Assembly: GCA_003254925.1 (NCBI GenBank)
Contig: QANZ01044545.1
Location: 1 to 64,000 of the forward strand
DNA from: Chamaecrista fasciculata
Taxonomy: Eukaryota; Streptophyta; Magnoliopsida; Fabales; Fabaceae
Direction: 5' to 3'
Length of the DNA stretch: 64,000 nt
The notes beneath the pieces are model-generated. The model worked only from the letters and a program-made list of their open reading frames with translations. It searched no databases and was not told where the DNA came from. This document shows positions 1-11,639 of this stretch, one piece after another (position 1 is the first letter of the stretch; each line of letters starts with the position of its first letter). Position numbers and translations under genes: made by a program.

Positions 1-16
1 TTCTTTAAATCAATAT

Positions 17-950
17 TGTTGGAAAATAACAAATTAGTTATAACCTCCTAAGAGTTAGGTTAGTTATTTTAATTTATTAAATTCCAACAAAAAGGAAAGG
101 GGAGAGGCGCATGGCTTGGGGAGATCTTGGAAGATTTGATCTTCCAAATTGATTCTCCAAGATTGCATTTTGAATCCAATTTTAATATTATGGTAATATT
201 TTAAATTGGAATTCAAGTCATATAGTTTTGATATGGAGATATCATAATCTTATGATTTGATAATTATATGATTTTAGGGTTTCATAAATTATAATTATCA
301 AAGTCCCCAAACCCTATAAATAGGAAGCCATAAGTCGACTTTTAGAGAAAGATAGAACCAAGAGAGAAATTTTGATTTTTGCTCTAGGTGGAAAAGAGAG
401 ATCACAAAAGGTGAGAGCCTCATGCATGTTTAGAAGTCGACTTTAGCCTAGTTCTTCACAAGGGAAAATTTGATTTTTCTCTTGGTGAGGAGAGAGAGAA
501 AAAAATCGCAGCCTTGTTTTTCTAGAGAGAGAAAGTGGCGCACAACTCTAAAGTGTTTAGTTTTGTGTGACAAGGTTGTGTGGGATCAAGAATAAGATTC
601 TTGATCAAGGCGCCATATAGTTCTTGGAAAATTCAAGAAGAGTTCTTGAATTAAAGAACACCGTAGATAAAGGTTCCGGATTCACTTGGAGAAGTGAAGG
701 AGGCTAGCACCTAGGCATCTCCAAAACTGTTCGTGTGGATTACCGGCGGAGGAAGGACGCGTCACGTGGACTTCTAGGATACGCCCCTTTCAACTAAACC
801 GATTGAAACTCGTGAGGTATACCACTATCTAAAAGTTTTAAATTCAGCTAGCGGATCCGTTTGGGAATTCTAGGCCCTTGCGCGATTTATCTTAAAGTTT
901 TATTTTTGTTTTGCTTCCGCTGCGTTTAGGCGCCCCTGAATTCCCCAACA
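17..950 (+). mobile_element. Copia-type LTR (934 bp)
   Basis: Starts TGTTGG and ends CCAACA, the short inverted termini of an LTR. A methionine-tRNA type primer binding site follows at once, which fixes the strand and right edge. A TATA-like CTATAAATAGG lies near 315. The second LTR and the coding region are absent from the window, so this is a 5' LTR with a stub. The 5 bases before it (AATAT) could be half of a target duplication, but the partner is not seen. Confidence 0.85.
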
Positions 951-1246
951 GTGGTATCAGAGCCACGCTAATCCTTGGATTTAAAACTGTTTTGTGTACA
1001 TGTGATGTATGATATGTGTGTTTACCGCTTTCAATCACCGTTTTTAGTTTTACGAAAATCCACCGATCAATTTTTGCTAAAAGTCGATTTAACAATCTAA
1101 GGTGCAAATTTATGTATGAGATACATAAAGAAATCAATGACAAATTAATTTATGTCTGTTGGACAACTCAAGAAAGACTTTCTTCGGCGAGAGTAATTTT
1201 TGGCCTCCAAAGTTCTAATCATCTATACTCAAAAGTTCTTATATAA
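951..1246 (+). mobile_element. Primer binding site and truncated internal stub of the LTR element
   Basis: TGGTATCAGAGCCACGCT from 952 is the plus-strand match to the 3' end of initiator methionine tRNA used by many plant Copia elements. About 280 bases of leader-like sequence follow and then merge into unrelated AT-rich DNA. No gag or pol reading frame is present. Confidence 0.75.
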
Positions 1247-1727
1247 TGTGATGATGTTTTTGTTAATAATAATGATAATAAGTTAATAACCTTTTAAAAT
1301 AACTTTTTTAAAATATAGGAATAAATGTAGCTCTCATATTATGAATAAAAAAAAGCGAAAACATATATTTTAGCCCTCAATCGATAAGATGACTTGTAAT
1401 TTAATCTTTCAACAATTATTACGTCAAATTAGTCCTTCAAAGATAACATTCCTTGCAATGTCATCTTTATACCAAATTTTGTCAATAATTTGATGGCTAT
1501 TTAGAGAATATTAACTTAAGATTTTTTTTAAATTACATAAAAATGATATTATTTTTTTTATAGGATAAAAAAGATATTATGTTAATTTTTTTTTTTTGGC
1601 CAAAAGATATTATGTTAATTTAGTTATATGTATATAAAGAAATTCAAACTTAAGGATACATTAAAAGGAGTTTTATCTCTGAGCAACTAAATTGATGGAA
1701 ATGGTCGTTGAAGGACTAAATTGACAT
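1247..1727. other. AT-rich intergenic DNA with MITE-like arms
   Basis: No gene seen. Phrases such as 'agtccttcaa', 'gactaaattga' and their approximate complements suggest a decayed inverted-repeat element, but I could not define its ends. Confidence 0.4.
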
Positions 1728-3890
1728 CGACTCCTTCACACTTTTACACGTACCACACCATTCTTTTGATTGAACTTGTTACAATATTAAATCAACATTT
1801 TCAATAATTCAGCAATGTATGTAAAGTCTACTGGCGTGTTCAAATTGAAGTGGATGCACTTCATTCGATCATTTCATCACTGATGACAAATAGCCAAACC
1901 TCTCAAGGAATAGCTGGGTTAGTCCAAGCCCAAGTAAGATGACTCAAATACCATTGGAAAACCTTTTATATATATCCCTCTATCAGGTATACTCTATGCC
2001 AAATCTCTTTTTGGCCTCTCTTATACCATACTGATTTAGGCGTCGGAATCTCACTGTGGGTGACCTCCCCCACGGCTGGGTTAATTCTTGCAAGTAACGG
2101 AAATATGGAGCTGGCCGAAGATGTTCGATGACTTATCAATCACATTCTTTTGTGATCATCCCTACTTCCTAAGCCTCAAATGCATCCTCCAAAACAAGAC
2201 TTGCAGACATTATGTGCACAGGGCATTGTCATATAGGAGAAACCATTGTTTTGCATCATCTGAGGAAACTGAATCCTGCATATTGAAACAAGTCAAAGTA
2301 AAATTAAAAGATATTAATGGATATGAGGATAGCATTTAATTGGAAAGAACAAATCAAATTCTAATTATAATCATATATAAGCAGAGAATCCAGTACTCAG
2401 CCATACATGATTGATTTAACTTTTGAGGGTATAAATGCAAAATAGGAGAAAAAAAGACTGATTAAAATGGAGACCAAAAAAAGATAGAGGGAGAGAAAGA
2501 AGGGATATAGTAAGGTTCACATATCAATAATACATGAGATTACCAAAAATTGGCCTTGTGAGGGTCATCTGTAAATTGGTAGCATGTGTTGTAATAAACT
2601 TAAAAAGTGAAATTTTGAGAGCAATGTCAACATTTTTGACATAGAAAAATTAAGTCTCAGCATGTCAACTCATGTTTAATGGCCATATGCTAACATAATT
2701 ACATTTTGGACTAACAGAGTGATATTTTGAAGACCACTATGAAATAAAAAGGATGTTTTAGGATCCAAATGGAATTCACAATTATGAGGACCCATTTGAA
2801 TATTTGACTTTAATTTAATATTTTAGCCTTTTTCTTTTTGGTCAGAAAGATGAACCTTCTATTCATAAGAAAAATAGCACAAAGCCATACAATAGGGAGA
2901 CTAAGTAAGGTATAGATCTAACAATGACAATATAGTCTTATGCTCCACAAAATAGATTAAATCAGCATAGGAGTAGAAAAGAAAATTTTAGGTAACACAC
3001 TCAAGAAAGAAAATAAGAATAAACATCCTATACAATCATATCAGATCTATTAAATTTTTAGAAAATAAAGAAAACTTAAAAAGATCTAATTGAGACGCAA
3101 CACACTCCTTATCGATCTCTCTTTGAGAAATCAATCTTCTTCGTCGCTATAATATTTTCTCCTTTTGGGTCACAAAAATTTTGACAATCTTCCATGTGCA
3201 ATCATTAACATTTATAATACTTAAATCAAAAACTACTTTTTGTCAAAATCATTCATTCATTTAGTTAATTTGATTTAATATATAAAAAACAAAAAAAAAT
3301 ATGCTCAGTTTAGAAGAATATATCAATTAAGAATATGATCAATAATCAAATATATATATACCTTTAGTATATCATTGATCTGATTTATAGAAGTCGCTTT
3401 CATATTTTTTTTGTTTGCTTCATCATCATCTTCATTTTGATCAGATTCTTCCATCGCTTGGATCTCCAACTTGTTAAAGTAAGGTGATAAAGAAAAAGAA
3501 ACCCAAAGTTTAATCTAAGGGGTGACTGCTGTGTAAATGTGCGGCGCCTACTGTGTAAGAAATGATTTGTTGTATTTTATTGGTGGTTCAATACTTTATA
3601 TATCACTACCTCGAGAAAAGATCTAGGGTTGAGTTTTACATTTAGATAGATAAAATTATTCTGGAAGCTTCTACTTATTGTCGTTGTTTTAACTTTTTGA
3701 AATTGTCGACAGACACATTCGACAACTTTCTTTCTATGGTTGGTCATCATATATTAAATCTAGATAGATATAATTATTCTGGAAGTTTTTATTAATGTTT
3801 GTTATTTTAATTTTTTGAAATTTTTGGCAAACACTTTCGATAAATCTTTATTTTAGGATAAGTCGTCAAGTATTAATTTAGATAAATACA
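1728..3890. repeat. Left flank of duplicated RLP unit, copy A
   Basis: Collinear with 19717-21994 over its whole length with small indels. Both copies contain 'ggcgtcgga' followed by a C-rich stretch (near 2038-2075 and 20050-20090), typical of an old LTR-retrotransposon leader, so a decayed retroelement was present before the duplication. No intact reading frame seen. Confidence 0.85.
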
Positions 3891-4238
3891 TTTATTTTAG
3901 AAGTTTTTACTCATTGTCGTTGTTTTAACTTTTTGAAATTATTTTCTATAAAAAAAAATTGTCTTGAAATTGTTGATATTACAAACACATTTGATAACCT
4001 TCTTTTCCTTCTGGTATTTTACTTTTTTGTTTTAATTAAAAGGTTGTAGTTTGGTCATAACATTCTAGTATTCAAAAGTCTTTTCTTAATTATTAACTTC
4101 TTTTTCACCAAGAAAAGTTTTCAACACTAAATGAAATATTGAAGATGAAATATAATCTGAATATTTCTAACCACGGGTTGTTAAGAAAATGGAATTTAGC
4201 GAGACTAAAAAAAATTCTGGAGTCTTATATTTTTTTTC

Positions 4239-5448
4239 GAGTAAATTACACTTTGGTATTCTGTTTTAAGAACCGATTTCACTTTGGTACTTGGTTCTTT
4301 CAAAAGTGATATTTCGGTACCCTGCAATTTGTCCATTTTCTATCATGCTTTTTTTTTTAATGTTATTTTGGGGCATTTTACATTCATTTAAGAGTCAATT
4401 ATATGTCTTTTTATCCTTTTATGATAGAATATGGTGCTTGAGGTTTAAAGTTTATTTGAACTAATTTTTAGTGATTATATGATTTTATCGTGTTTATGTT
4501 TATAAATTGTTTGATCTTGCTTTGTCTAGAGAAATCACGTAGTCTTCGGTGTTTTTGATCAGGTCCTAAGCTTTGGAAATCTCAAGGAAAAGTCGAGGAT
4601 GCAAGGAACCGAGCCAGATACATGCTAGATGTGCTGCATGCTGATTCTTGCCTTCGCCAGTTGTTTTGCCGGATGACCTATCCGGCGACTTTTGCAGATT
4701 TTTTGTTTTCATGAGCCCAAGCCCATTTCTCCAAGATCCGACTCGACCCAACCTTCTCTAACCCGAAAATCAACTAACTTTTGAGATTTTAGGGTTATTT
4801 TACCTCATTAGGGCAGCAACCAACGATTCCTTCATCACCATCTCCATTTCTTGCCATTTTCATCCCCTTGAAGCTCTCTTGGTGGCTATGGCTGTTGGGT
4901 CTGATTTTGGGCTTGGTAGAGCTCGTTTTTGCACCATGAGTAGCTGAGCATCTTCACCCGGAGGAGCAATGGAGTTAAGCTTGAGCTAGGAGCACCATTT
5001 GAGGGAGTTTTCTCACGCTTTCTAGGATTTTTATCTTAGTTTTCTTTCTCCTTAGTTATGATTATGAACTTAGATGTAAACTTTGGTTATTTTGCTAGAC
5101 TTAAGAGTTTGAATTAATGTTTCCATTCATACATGGTTGTAATTCTTAGGGTTGATGTAAATCATGAGGATTATGACTTGTAGTGTGATAGCTTTGTAAT
5201 TGGTACAACTACTTTGTTGTTTAACTCAAATCATCAATGCAATGAGGATTTCATTTCTAGTTATGAATTTGTCTTGTTTGAGGTGTGTTCATGATTAGTG
5301 TGTTAATCCAAGTCACTTGGGTACCAAAGAACAGGGTACCAAATTGTTAACGGTGCAAAAAACAGGGTACTAAAGTGTCACTTTTGAAAGACCAGGGTAT
5401 CAAAATGAAATCAGTCCACAGAACAGGGTACCAAAGTGCAATCTTCCT
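4239..5448. mobile_element. Terminal-inverted-repeat element, Mutator-like, 1.2 kb
   Basis: The left arm (taaattacactttggta...) and right arm (taccaaagtgcaat...) are inverted repeats of roughly 130 bp with several 'ggtaccctg' phrases. A shorter element occupies the matching position in unit B (25260-25512), where a 9-bp target duplication is clear. The interior has no recognisable transposase. Confidence 0.75.
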
Positions 5449-6038
5449 TATTTGTTTTTGCTGGCATTTGTTTTATAATTTAGTTCGGAAAAGGCACGAA
5501 TGATGTGTTATAATTCTTCTTAGTCCTTTAATTTATGACACAAACATGATCATATCAATTGAATTGAAACATGAAAACGTCATGTCTGTTCCTAAAAGTT
5601 CTTGTTTTTCAATATATAACGCTGGTGCAGGCTGCAGCAACCCAATTGTGAAGAGGATTGATAAAGAAGCCACTAAAAAAAATATGTATGTATTCAGCAA
5701 AACAAGGTATGCCATTAATTACAATATTCAGAGAATTTTGTATTGCCACTACAACATAGGATACAAATGCAAATTCTGCAACCAAAATGTAAACTGTTTT
5801 CACAACAAGTTTACACACCTCTTCTCTTCTGAAACTAAGAAACTCTGATCTGTCACTAGCACTGTTAATTGAGACTTCAAAATTGCAATAAGTTCATCCT
5901 ATTTCAGGGGCAATATCCATATTCTATTATACATCAAAACGGTGCCAAAATAAAGGAGAGAAGGGAACAACAATAGATACACTCTCACACATATGAGAGG
6001 AGTAAATAAGACACTCTGCATACTTTGCTCTGAGCATA

Positions 6039-6606
6039 TCAGTAAGGCTTTCAGCTCAGGATTCTGAAATTTTTGCCGGCACGGGATTCGTAAACAAAAT
6101 CCAACTGAGGGAAGATATGGAAAAGAAGATCATCAACAAGCTTCCAATACCACAGTCTCCATCGGCTCCAAAACATAAGGGGCATGATGACAAGTGCAAA
6201 ACCAAAAGAAAATCCCAATTCAGCAATTAAGAAATTCCAATCAATTGAAATCCTACATTCAGAAAGTGTAGGATGTTACAACACTTCATCACCACCACAA
6301 TTTTCGGTCAAGGGAGGCTCACATAACCCTTTGTTGCCTTCAAAAGAAGCTGTTTCAATTGACTCAATTTGAGTACCTTTTGTGGTATTGGCCCTTCAAA
6401 ATGATTGGATGAGAAATCCAAGGAAGGGAAGACAGTGAGAATGTGTGAGTGCAGACCTTTGTTGAAGATTGTGATTGATAATGTGCGAGTCTCTTACCAT
6501 CTTCATTCGAATATTTTTGTTGATAGCTGTGAGTGTCTTTTGAAAACTCTGAGAATCAAAGTTATCGAAGATATAAAAAAAAAACCCAAGTGGCCAAACC
6601 CATTTT
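6039..6606 (-). pseudogene. Truncated C-type receptor-like protein relic (psi-1)
   Basis: Reading the minus strand, pieces match the 3' part of RLP-C: the linker ending at 6606, the HFEGPIP repeat at about 6390, the GTQIQSFEA cap, the membrane segment and the full cytoplasmic tail ending at a TGA at 6039. The N-terminal three quarters are missing. Repeats between HFEGPIP and GTQIQSFEA, about 220 bp by comparison with RLP-C, have also been removed near 6378. Its left break is the same as in the relic at 25892-27090, so truncation came before the unit was duplicated. Non-functional. Confidence 0.85.
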
Positions 6607-7330
6607 AAGTAGTATATTTAACAAAAAAAAACTAAATTTATTGTAATTTCATATTATAAATCTCACAATTTTATCTTTCTTGAACTAAATTAAAAAATTT
6701 ATTATTTTTCAAAGATCACATTTTTGAGTTGTTATGAACTTATGATCCTACTTGTTGTTTCTAATATACAATTAATGATACATATCAGTTGAGTCTGAGT
6801 GGAGAAGAGAACCATAGAAAATCTTGATTCTTGTCCTTCCAAGAAATTTAATTGGTGGAAAACTCACAAAGGTTGTCCAAAACAGTTATATAACTTATAT
6901 CTATACTATATTATATGTGGGAGAAGCTTTCTGATCGTCTTCCCACTTATACTAAAATAAAAATATTACATGTAATTAAAATAAGAGGAAACTTACTATT
7001 TGGTCCCTCATTTTTTACTGAGTCAACGATTTGGTCCCTTATTTATTTTACATACGCAAAGCCCCTAGTATATATATATATATATATATATATTTGGACT
7101 CACTGGGAATATAGATATGAACTTTAATATATATATATATATAAAAAAAAAAAAAGGCTTTCACTTGCTTGGTAAAGTGTATATATCAGAAACTGAAATC
7201 ACAAACATACTTCAAAGTTACAAACAACAACGCAAGAAAATCAAACTATCAAACAAGATTCAAAGCATTGAAAACCATGAAACTCTAAAAACAGAGTTGG
7301 AAGAATCACCACAGCTTATACATTCTTAAC
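6607..7330. other. Intergenic, with a truncated 'ggtccctca' element arm and AT microsatellites
   Basis: Matches 27091-27660 of unit B. At 6990-7045 is a one-sided piece of the 'ggtccctca / actgagtcaacga' arm seen complete at 22004-24069. It is followed by (TA)n runs near 7070-7092 and 7126-7142. No gene. Confidence 0.55.
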
Positions 7331-8307
7331 GACAACATGGCATATAGTTCTAACACAAATTACAAAGGGAAATTACAATAACGTCACACTCAAGTTTTAA
7401 AACACATAAACTCCAACGAATTAAGATGCTACAATCACAACAAATCACTTTTCATCTCTTATTTTGTCTCGCACTCCAGCTGCATAATACTTGAATATGC
7501 TTGTGACACAACAGTACACAAGTGTCTTCAAGCTAGTATCTTCACCTAAAATTTACAATAATAAAAGACATAGATAATCAATGCTGTTAAAATCAATTAT
7601 TGGTAAAAACATAAAAATGTATAGAAACAACAAACAAATTATAAACTTAAACTTGATCAGTTTTAACCATTTCATCTTTTTATTTTTAGAGAAAAATTCT
7701 TCTCTGTATTGTACTAGAGTGGCCCAGCAATCCAAAAGTTAACAGAAATTGTTATCATTTTCAAGGTTAGACCCAAAAAAAAGGGGTTTTGTACATATAT
7801 AGTTTGAGACATATGTATCCTCTAAGCCTCTAACTGCCATCTTTACTAATGTTATATTTTGGTCATCCTATGTAATGGTAGGGGAAGAGGAAACTATACT
7901 GAGCTATATTCTAATCACATAAATTTCAAATTTTAATATACTTCACCTAAACTGCAATAAGAAAAAGGAGAAAAGAACATATATATATGAGTTAACATTG
8001 TCGTTTAAAAGCAATGTACACAATACCTTAAGGAAAGAGAGAACATGAGTTAAAAAACTGGAGTCATAAGTTATTGCATGGTTTTTACACATTAATTTTA
8101 ACTTACATATTCTATATATATATATAACTTTTTTTACTTTTTTGTGAAATTCAAAAATTTAACTAAGAGTTAACTTTAGCATGTATGTGTGATTAGATTA
8201 ATACTAAAATAAAAAGAAAAATATGAAATATATCTATAATGCTCTGCAACCACTTAAGTATATAGCTTTAGCTTATTGGAACGCAATAAAAAAAAAACGC
8301 ACCTTTT
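7331..8307 (-). other. Conserved 3' flank of RLP-A, possible spliced 3' UTR
   Basis: Collinear with 27660-28640 beyond RLP-B. A block at about 7440-7546 is especially well kept and is preceded on the minus strand by ATTTTAG, a usable acceptor. A donor-like AAAAG|GTGCG lies 5 bases after the stop codon in both genes. A 3' UTR intron is therefore possible, but it is inference only. Confidence 0.35.
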
Positions 8308-11300
8308 CTAACGACTCCAACGAAGAACTGCATACACTTGTCCTTCATGGGTTTGGAAATCATGATAAAGTTGAGGGAAAATGCTACAAAGAATGTTGTC
8401 CACAAGTTTCCAGTACCATATCCTCCATGCCTTCTTATAGAAAAGAGGACCTATGATAATTCCCAATCCAAAAACAACTCCAGAAAATACAAAATGCCAA
8501 TCAAATTCCAACCCAGAATGTGTGTGGTGCTTAACTTCTGGTGAGTTAATCAACTCACCACAATTTCTTACTAAGGGAAGTCCACATAATCCTGGATTAC
8601 CGATAAATGAAACTGCTTCGAAGGATTGAATCTGCGTGCCTGTGGGGATTTTTCCCTCAAGATGATTATAGGAGATGTTTAGGAATTCAAGGAAGGACAA
8701 ACTTGAAAGCTGTGATGGAATCTCTCCAGTGAAAGAGTTGCTTGATAGGTCCAAGGACTCGAGCTGTTTCAAGTTCCCTATGGATGATGGGATTTGGCCT
8801 GAGAAAGCATTATTTGACAAGTTGAGGATAAGGAGTGATTTAAAGTCCATCATTTCTTTTGGTATTGGCCCTTCAATTTGGTTCGATGAGAAGTCGATAG
8901 AAGTGAAGACAGTAAGAATTTTCTTCAATGTCACTTGCTGACCTTTGCTTGCAACTGTCACTTGATCCTGATAACAAAATGAATTATTTTCTTCAAAGCG
9001 TAGTTGATTGAACTTTGATGCTGCTTCATCTTCATCTAGCATCATTGTCTTCCAGCTTTTGAAGAATTCTCCTTGTAGAATGCCATTAAAATTGTTGAAA
9101 GCTATATCCACTATTTGAAGTTGATTCCAAATTCCCGTGATATTTAGACAACCAATGGAACCATGGAAGTTATTTTTCCTTAAAACTAAGACTCGGAGTG
9201 TAGACACATTCTTCAAAAAACACGGAAATGTATCATTTATCCTGTTATTTCCAAGGTCCAATACCTCCAAACTAGTGCAATTGGACAGAGACTTGGGAAT
9301 TGGCCCTTGTAAGATATTACCATTAAGATCTAGTGTCCTTAACTGACATGAAGCTTGAAATTCATTAGGAATATCACCATCGAGATTGTTTTCTCGGAGA
9401 TTTAATACACTGAGCATCTCACTTTTCGCTAGACAGTGGGGAATCATCCCATTAAACTTGTTGAAGGAAAGATCAAGCACTTCAAGCCCTGAAGAATTGC
9501 AGAAAGAATCAGGAATTCTTTCATGAAGAAAATTATGTGAAAGAGAGACCGTGGTTAAATAGGCACCAATGTTAGGTGGAATAACTGAGCTGAAGTTATT
9601 ACTTGAGTAATCCAAATAGTAGGCCTCTTCAGGAAATGGTGGAAGCGGACCTTGGATGTTGTTGTCATGTAGGTCAATCATATAAAGGCCAACACTAATG
9701 TTATGCAGGGGTCTTTCTAGCATCACCAATGAATTGTGAGAAAGGTTTAATTGACCAAGAGAGCCAAGTTGCCAGATCCAACTTGGTAATGTTCCTGAAA
9801 TTTGGTTGTTTGAAAGGTCTAGATAGGATAATCTAGATTGGTTTCTCAAGAAACGCGGGAATTTTCTCAACTTGCATGATGCCAATGACACATCAGTCAT
9901 CATCTTGGGAAATGAAGACAGGTGAGCATTCTTAACATTGGAGTCAACTGACAGATTGTTGTTTGAAAGGTCAAGTACTGTTAGATTTTCAAGTCTAGAT
10001 ATCATCATATCTAGATATAGCGTGCCATTGAACTTGTTTGAAGACAATCGAAGGGAGTTTAGTCTTTTAAGATGAAAAATAAATTCCGGAATCTTCCCTT
10101 CTAAATTGTTACTGCTTAAATCAAGTTGTTCTAACATGAAGGATGATGAGTTAATTGAAATAGCATTCAACTGACCTTGAAAATTGTTGTTGGAAAGGTC
10201 AATACTTTGCAGCATTGGGAGTGAAAATAGAGACGATGGAATGCTGCCATTGAGGAAATTGTGATGTAACTGAAGGGTGACCAGTTCTCCAAGGCCTTTG
10301 AAGTGAGCAGATGAAATTCCACCACTAAATTTATTATGAGAGAGGTCTATAAGAGAGAGTTTTTTGGCCATTCCAAAGAGTGGGATTGGACCTGTAAAGT
10401 TGTTGAATGACAAGTCCATGTAAGTGAGCTCATTCAGATATGACATTGAAGCTGATATTGTTCCATTTGAATAGCAATAAGAAATATCCAATTTGGATAA
10501 ATGAAGTAGGTTGCTTATGGAATCTGGTACCCCTCCAGAGAAACTTGTACAACGTAGCGTCAATTCTTGAAGAGATCCACTTTTAGGGAAGCTTGGAAAA
10601 GAAACTTGAAGATCAAGATTATATGAAATGTCAAGAGAAGAAAGTGATTGTATCTGGAATATCTCTTTTGGAAACCTACCACTGAAATCACAATGAGCAA
10701 GATTGAGATAGGTCAAATTTGAGAAATTAGCGAAGAACTTTGGCATAGGCGCGTTAAAATAGTTCCCCTCCAGATGAATTACTGAGAGATTCTTTAATGT
10801 TTTTAGTGAAGAATCAATGGGGCCTAAAAGATTGCAATTCGACATGCTCAATACCTGTAAATGAGGCAGAGATGATGATAATGCTTGACCCCATTCTTTC
10901 CCCTCAAGTGGTATGAAGATACCATCAAGATATATTTCTCGAATTTCAGTTAGGTTCTGAACAAGCTTCACTAGATTGGGAATCTCAAGTGTCAAAGTGA
11001 ATTCTTCGTAGTAAAGAGCTGAAAAATCAAGAGTGACTAACCTTGTCAGTTGACCAATCTCGACCGGTATCTGCTCTATAAAGCCAGCATTTGACAAATT
11101 CAAATAAGTCAAATTCTTCATCTTTACAATTTCATGTGGAATCTCAGAATCGAAGTAATTGTGAGCCAAGTTCAATTTCTGGAGATATTGGAGATTGAAG
11201 AGAGTGCTTGAATTGTCTAACCCACCAGCAATGTGTTCCTCACTGAGGTCAAGACCAGTGACATGTCCCTCCTCATCACAAGTTACACCATTCCAGTCAC

Positions 11301-11493
11301 AGCAAGGAAGGCTTTCATTCCACAATACCAGCTTTGGGGAATATGCAGAATCAAATATGAGTTCATTCTTTAGTTGGAGCAATAACAATTTCTGATCCTC
11401 AAGACAGTGGCCAGAAAGTAGAGAAATGTTGATACTGAGACATACCCAATACTGGAATATGAAGGAAAACCATGAAACTGATGAGATTCTCAT
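8308..11493 (-). CDS. RLP-A, LRR receptor-like protein (Ve/Cf class), 1061 aa
   Basis: Single-exon cell-surface receptor without a kinase domain. In order: signal peptide (about residues 1-28), cysteine-paired LRR cap with CCDWNGVTC at 64-72, a long array of extracellular plant-type leucine-rich repeats (LxxLxxLxLSxNxLxGxIP), a short non-LRR island around QDQVTVASKG, a last block of repeats starting IDFSSNQIEGPIP, an acidic and histidine-bearing juxtamembrane piece, one membrane helix at about 999-1019 with GxxxG spacing, and a 42-residue tail containing YWKL, YHDF and YAVL (YxxPhi-like). The start chosen is MRISS: an ATG 8 codons upstream lies in frame here, but MRISS is the first start shared with RLP-B, and the sequence before it is frameshifted between them. 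By family knowledge such RLPs signal with SOBIR1- and BAK1-type kinases at the plasma membrane; the ligand is unknown. Confidence 0.95.
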   Translation of the reverse strand: MRISSVSWFSFIFQYWVCLSINISLLSGHCLEDQKLLLLQLKNELIFDSAYSPKLVLWNESLPCCDWNGVTCDEEGHVTGLDLSEEHIAGGLDNSSTLFNLQYLQKLNLAHNYFDSEIPHEIVKMKNLTYLNLSNAGFIEQIPVEIGQLTRLVTLDFSALYYEEFTLTLEIPNLVKLVQNLTEIREIYLDGIFIPLEGKEWGQALSSSLPHLQVLSMSNCNLLGPIDSSLKTLKNLSVIHLEGNYFNAPMPKFFANFSNLTYLNLAHCDFSGRFPKEIFQIQSLSSLDISYNLDLQVSFPSFPKSGSLQELTLRCTSFSGGVPDSISNLLHLSKLDISYCYSNGTISASMSYLNELTYMDLSFNNFTGPIPLFGMAKKLSLIDLSHNKFSGGISSAHFKGLGELVTLQLHHNFLNGSIPSSLFSLPMLQSIDLSNNNFQGQLNAISINSSSFMLEQLDLSSNNLEGKIPEFIFHLKRLNSLRLSSNKFNGTLYLDMMISRLENLTVLDLSNNNLSVDSNVKNAHLSSFPKMMTDVSLASCKLRKFPRFLRNQSRLSYLDLSNNQISGTLPSWIWQLGSLGQLNLSHNSLVMLERPLHNISVGLYMIDLHDNNIQGPLPPFPEEAYYLDYSSNNFSSVIPPNIGAYLTTVSLSHNFLHERIPDSFCNSSGLEVLDLSFNKFNGMIPHCLAKSEMLSVLNLRENNLDGDIPNEFQASCQLRTLDLNGNILQGPIPKSLSNCTSLEVLDLGNNRINDTFPCFLKNVSTLRVLVLRKNNFHGSIGCLNITGIWNQLQIVDIAFNNFNGILQGEFFKSWKTMMLDEDEAASKFNQLRFEENNSFCYQDQVTVASKGQQVTLKKILTVFTSIDFSSNQIEGPIPKEMMDFKSLLILNLSNNAFSGQIPSSIGNLKQLESLDLSSNSFTGEIPSQLSSLSFLEFLNISYNHLEGKIPTGTQIQSFEAVSFIGNPGLCGLPLVRNCGELINSPEVKHHTHSGLEFDWHFVFSGVVFGLGIIIGPLFYKKAWRIWYWKLVDNILCSIFPQLYHDFQTHEGQVYAVLRWSR

Positions 11494-11639
11494 TGGAGTA
11501 TACTGTGAGAGACACACAATTGTGAAGAGTGAGGACTGAGAGATTGAAGAGTGAAGAAAGTGTAGTCCAAATATGACTTTGGATTTGACAAGAAAACGTG
11601 TCTGAGGATTTGGTTGAAAGGCTCAAAGATGGAAAAGCA

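Noticed and set aside
2088-2339. 83-codon open frame starting MQVTEIWSW in the unit A flank
   Set aside because: The paralogous stretch in unit B (20094-20380) is broken by indels and shows no coding constraint.
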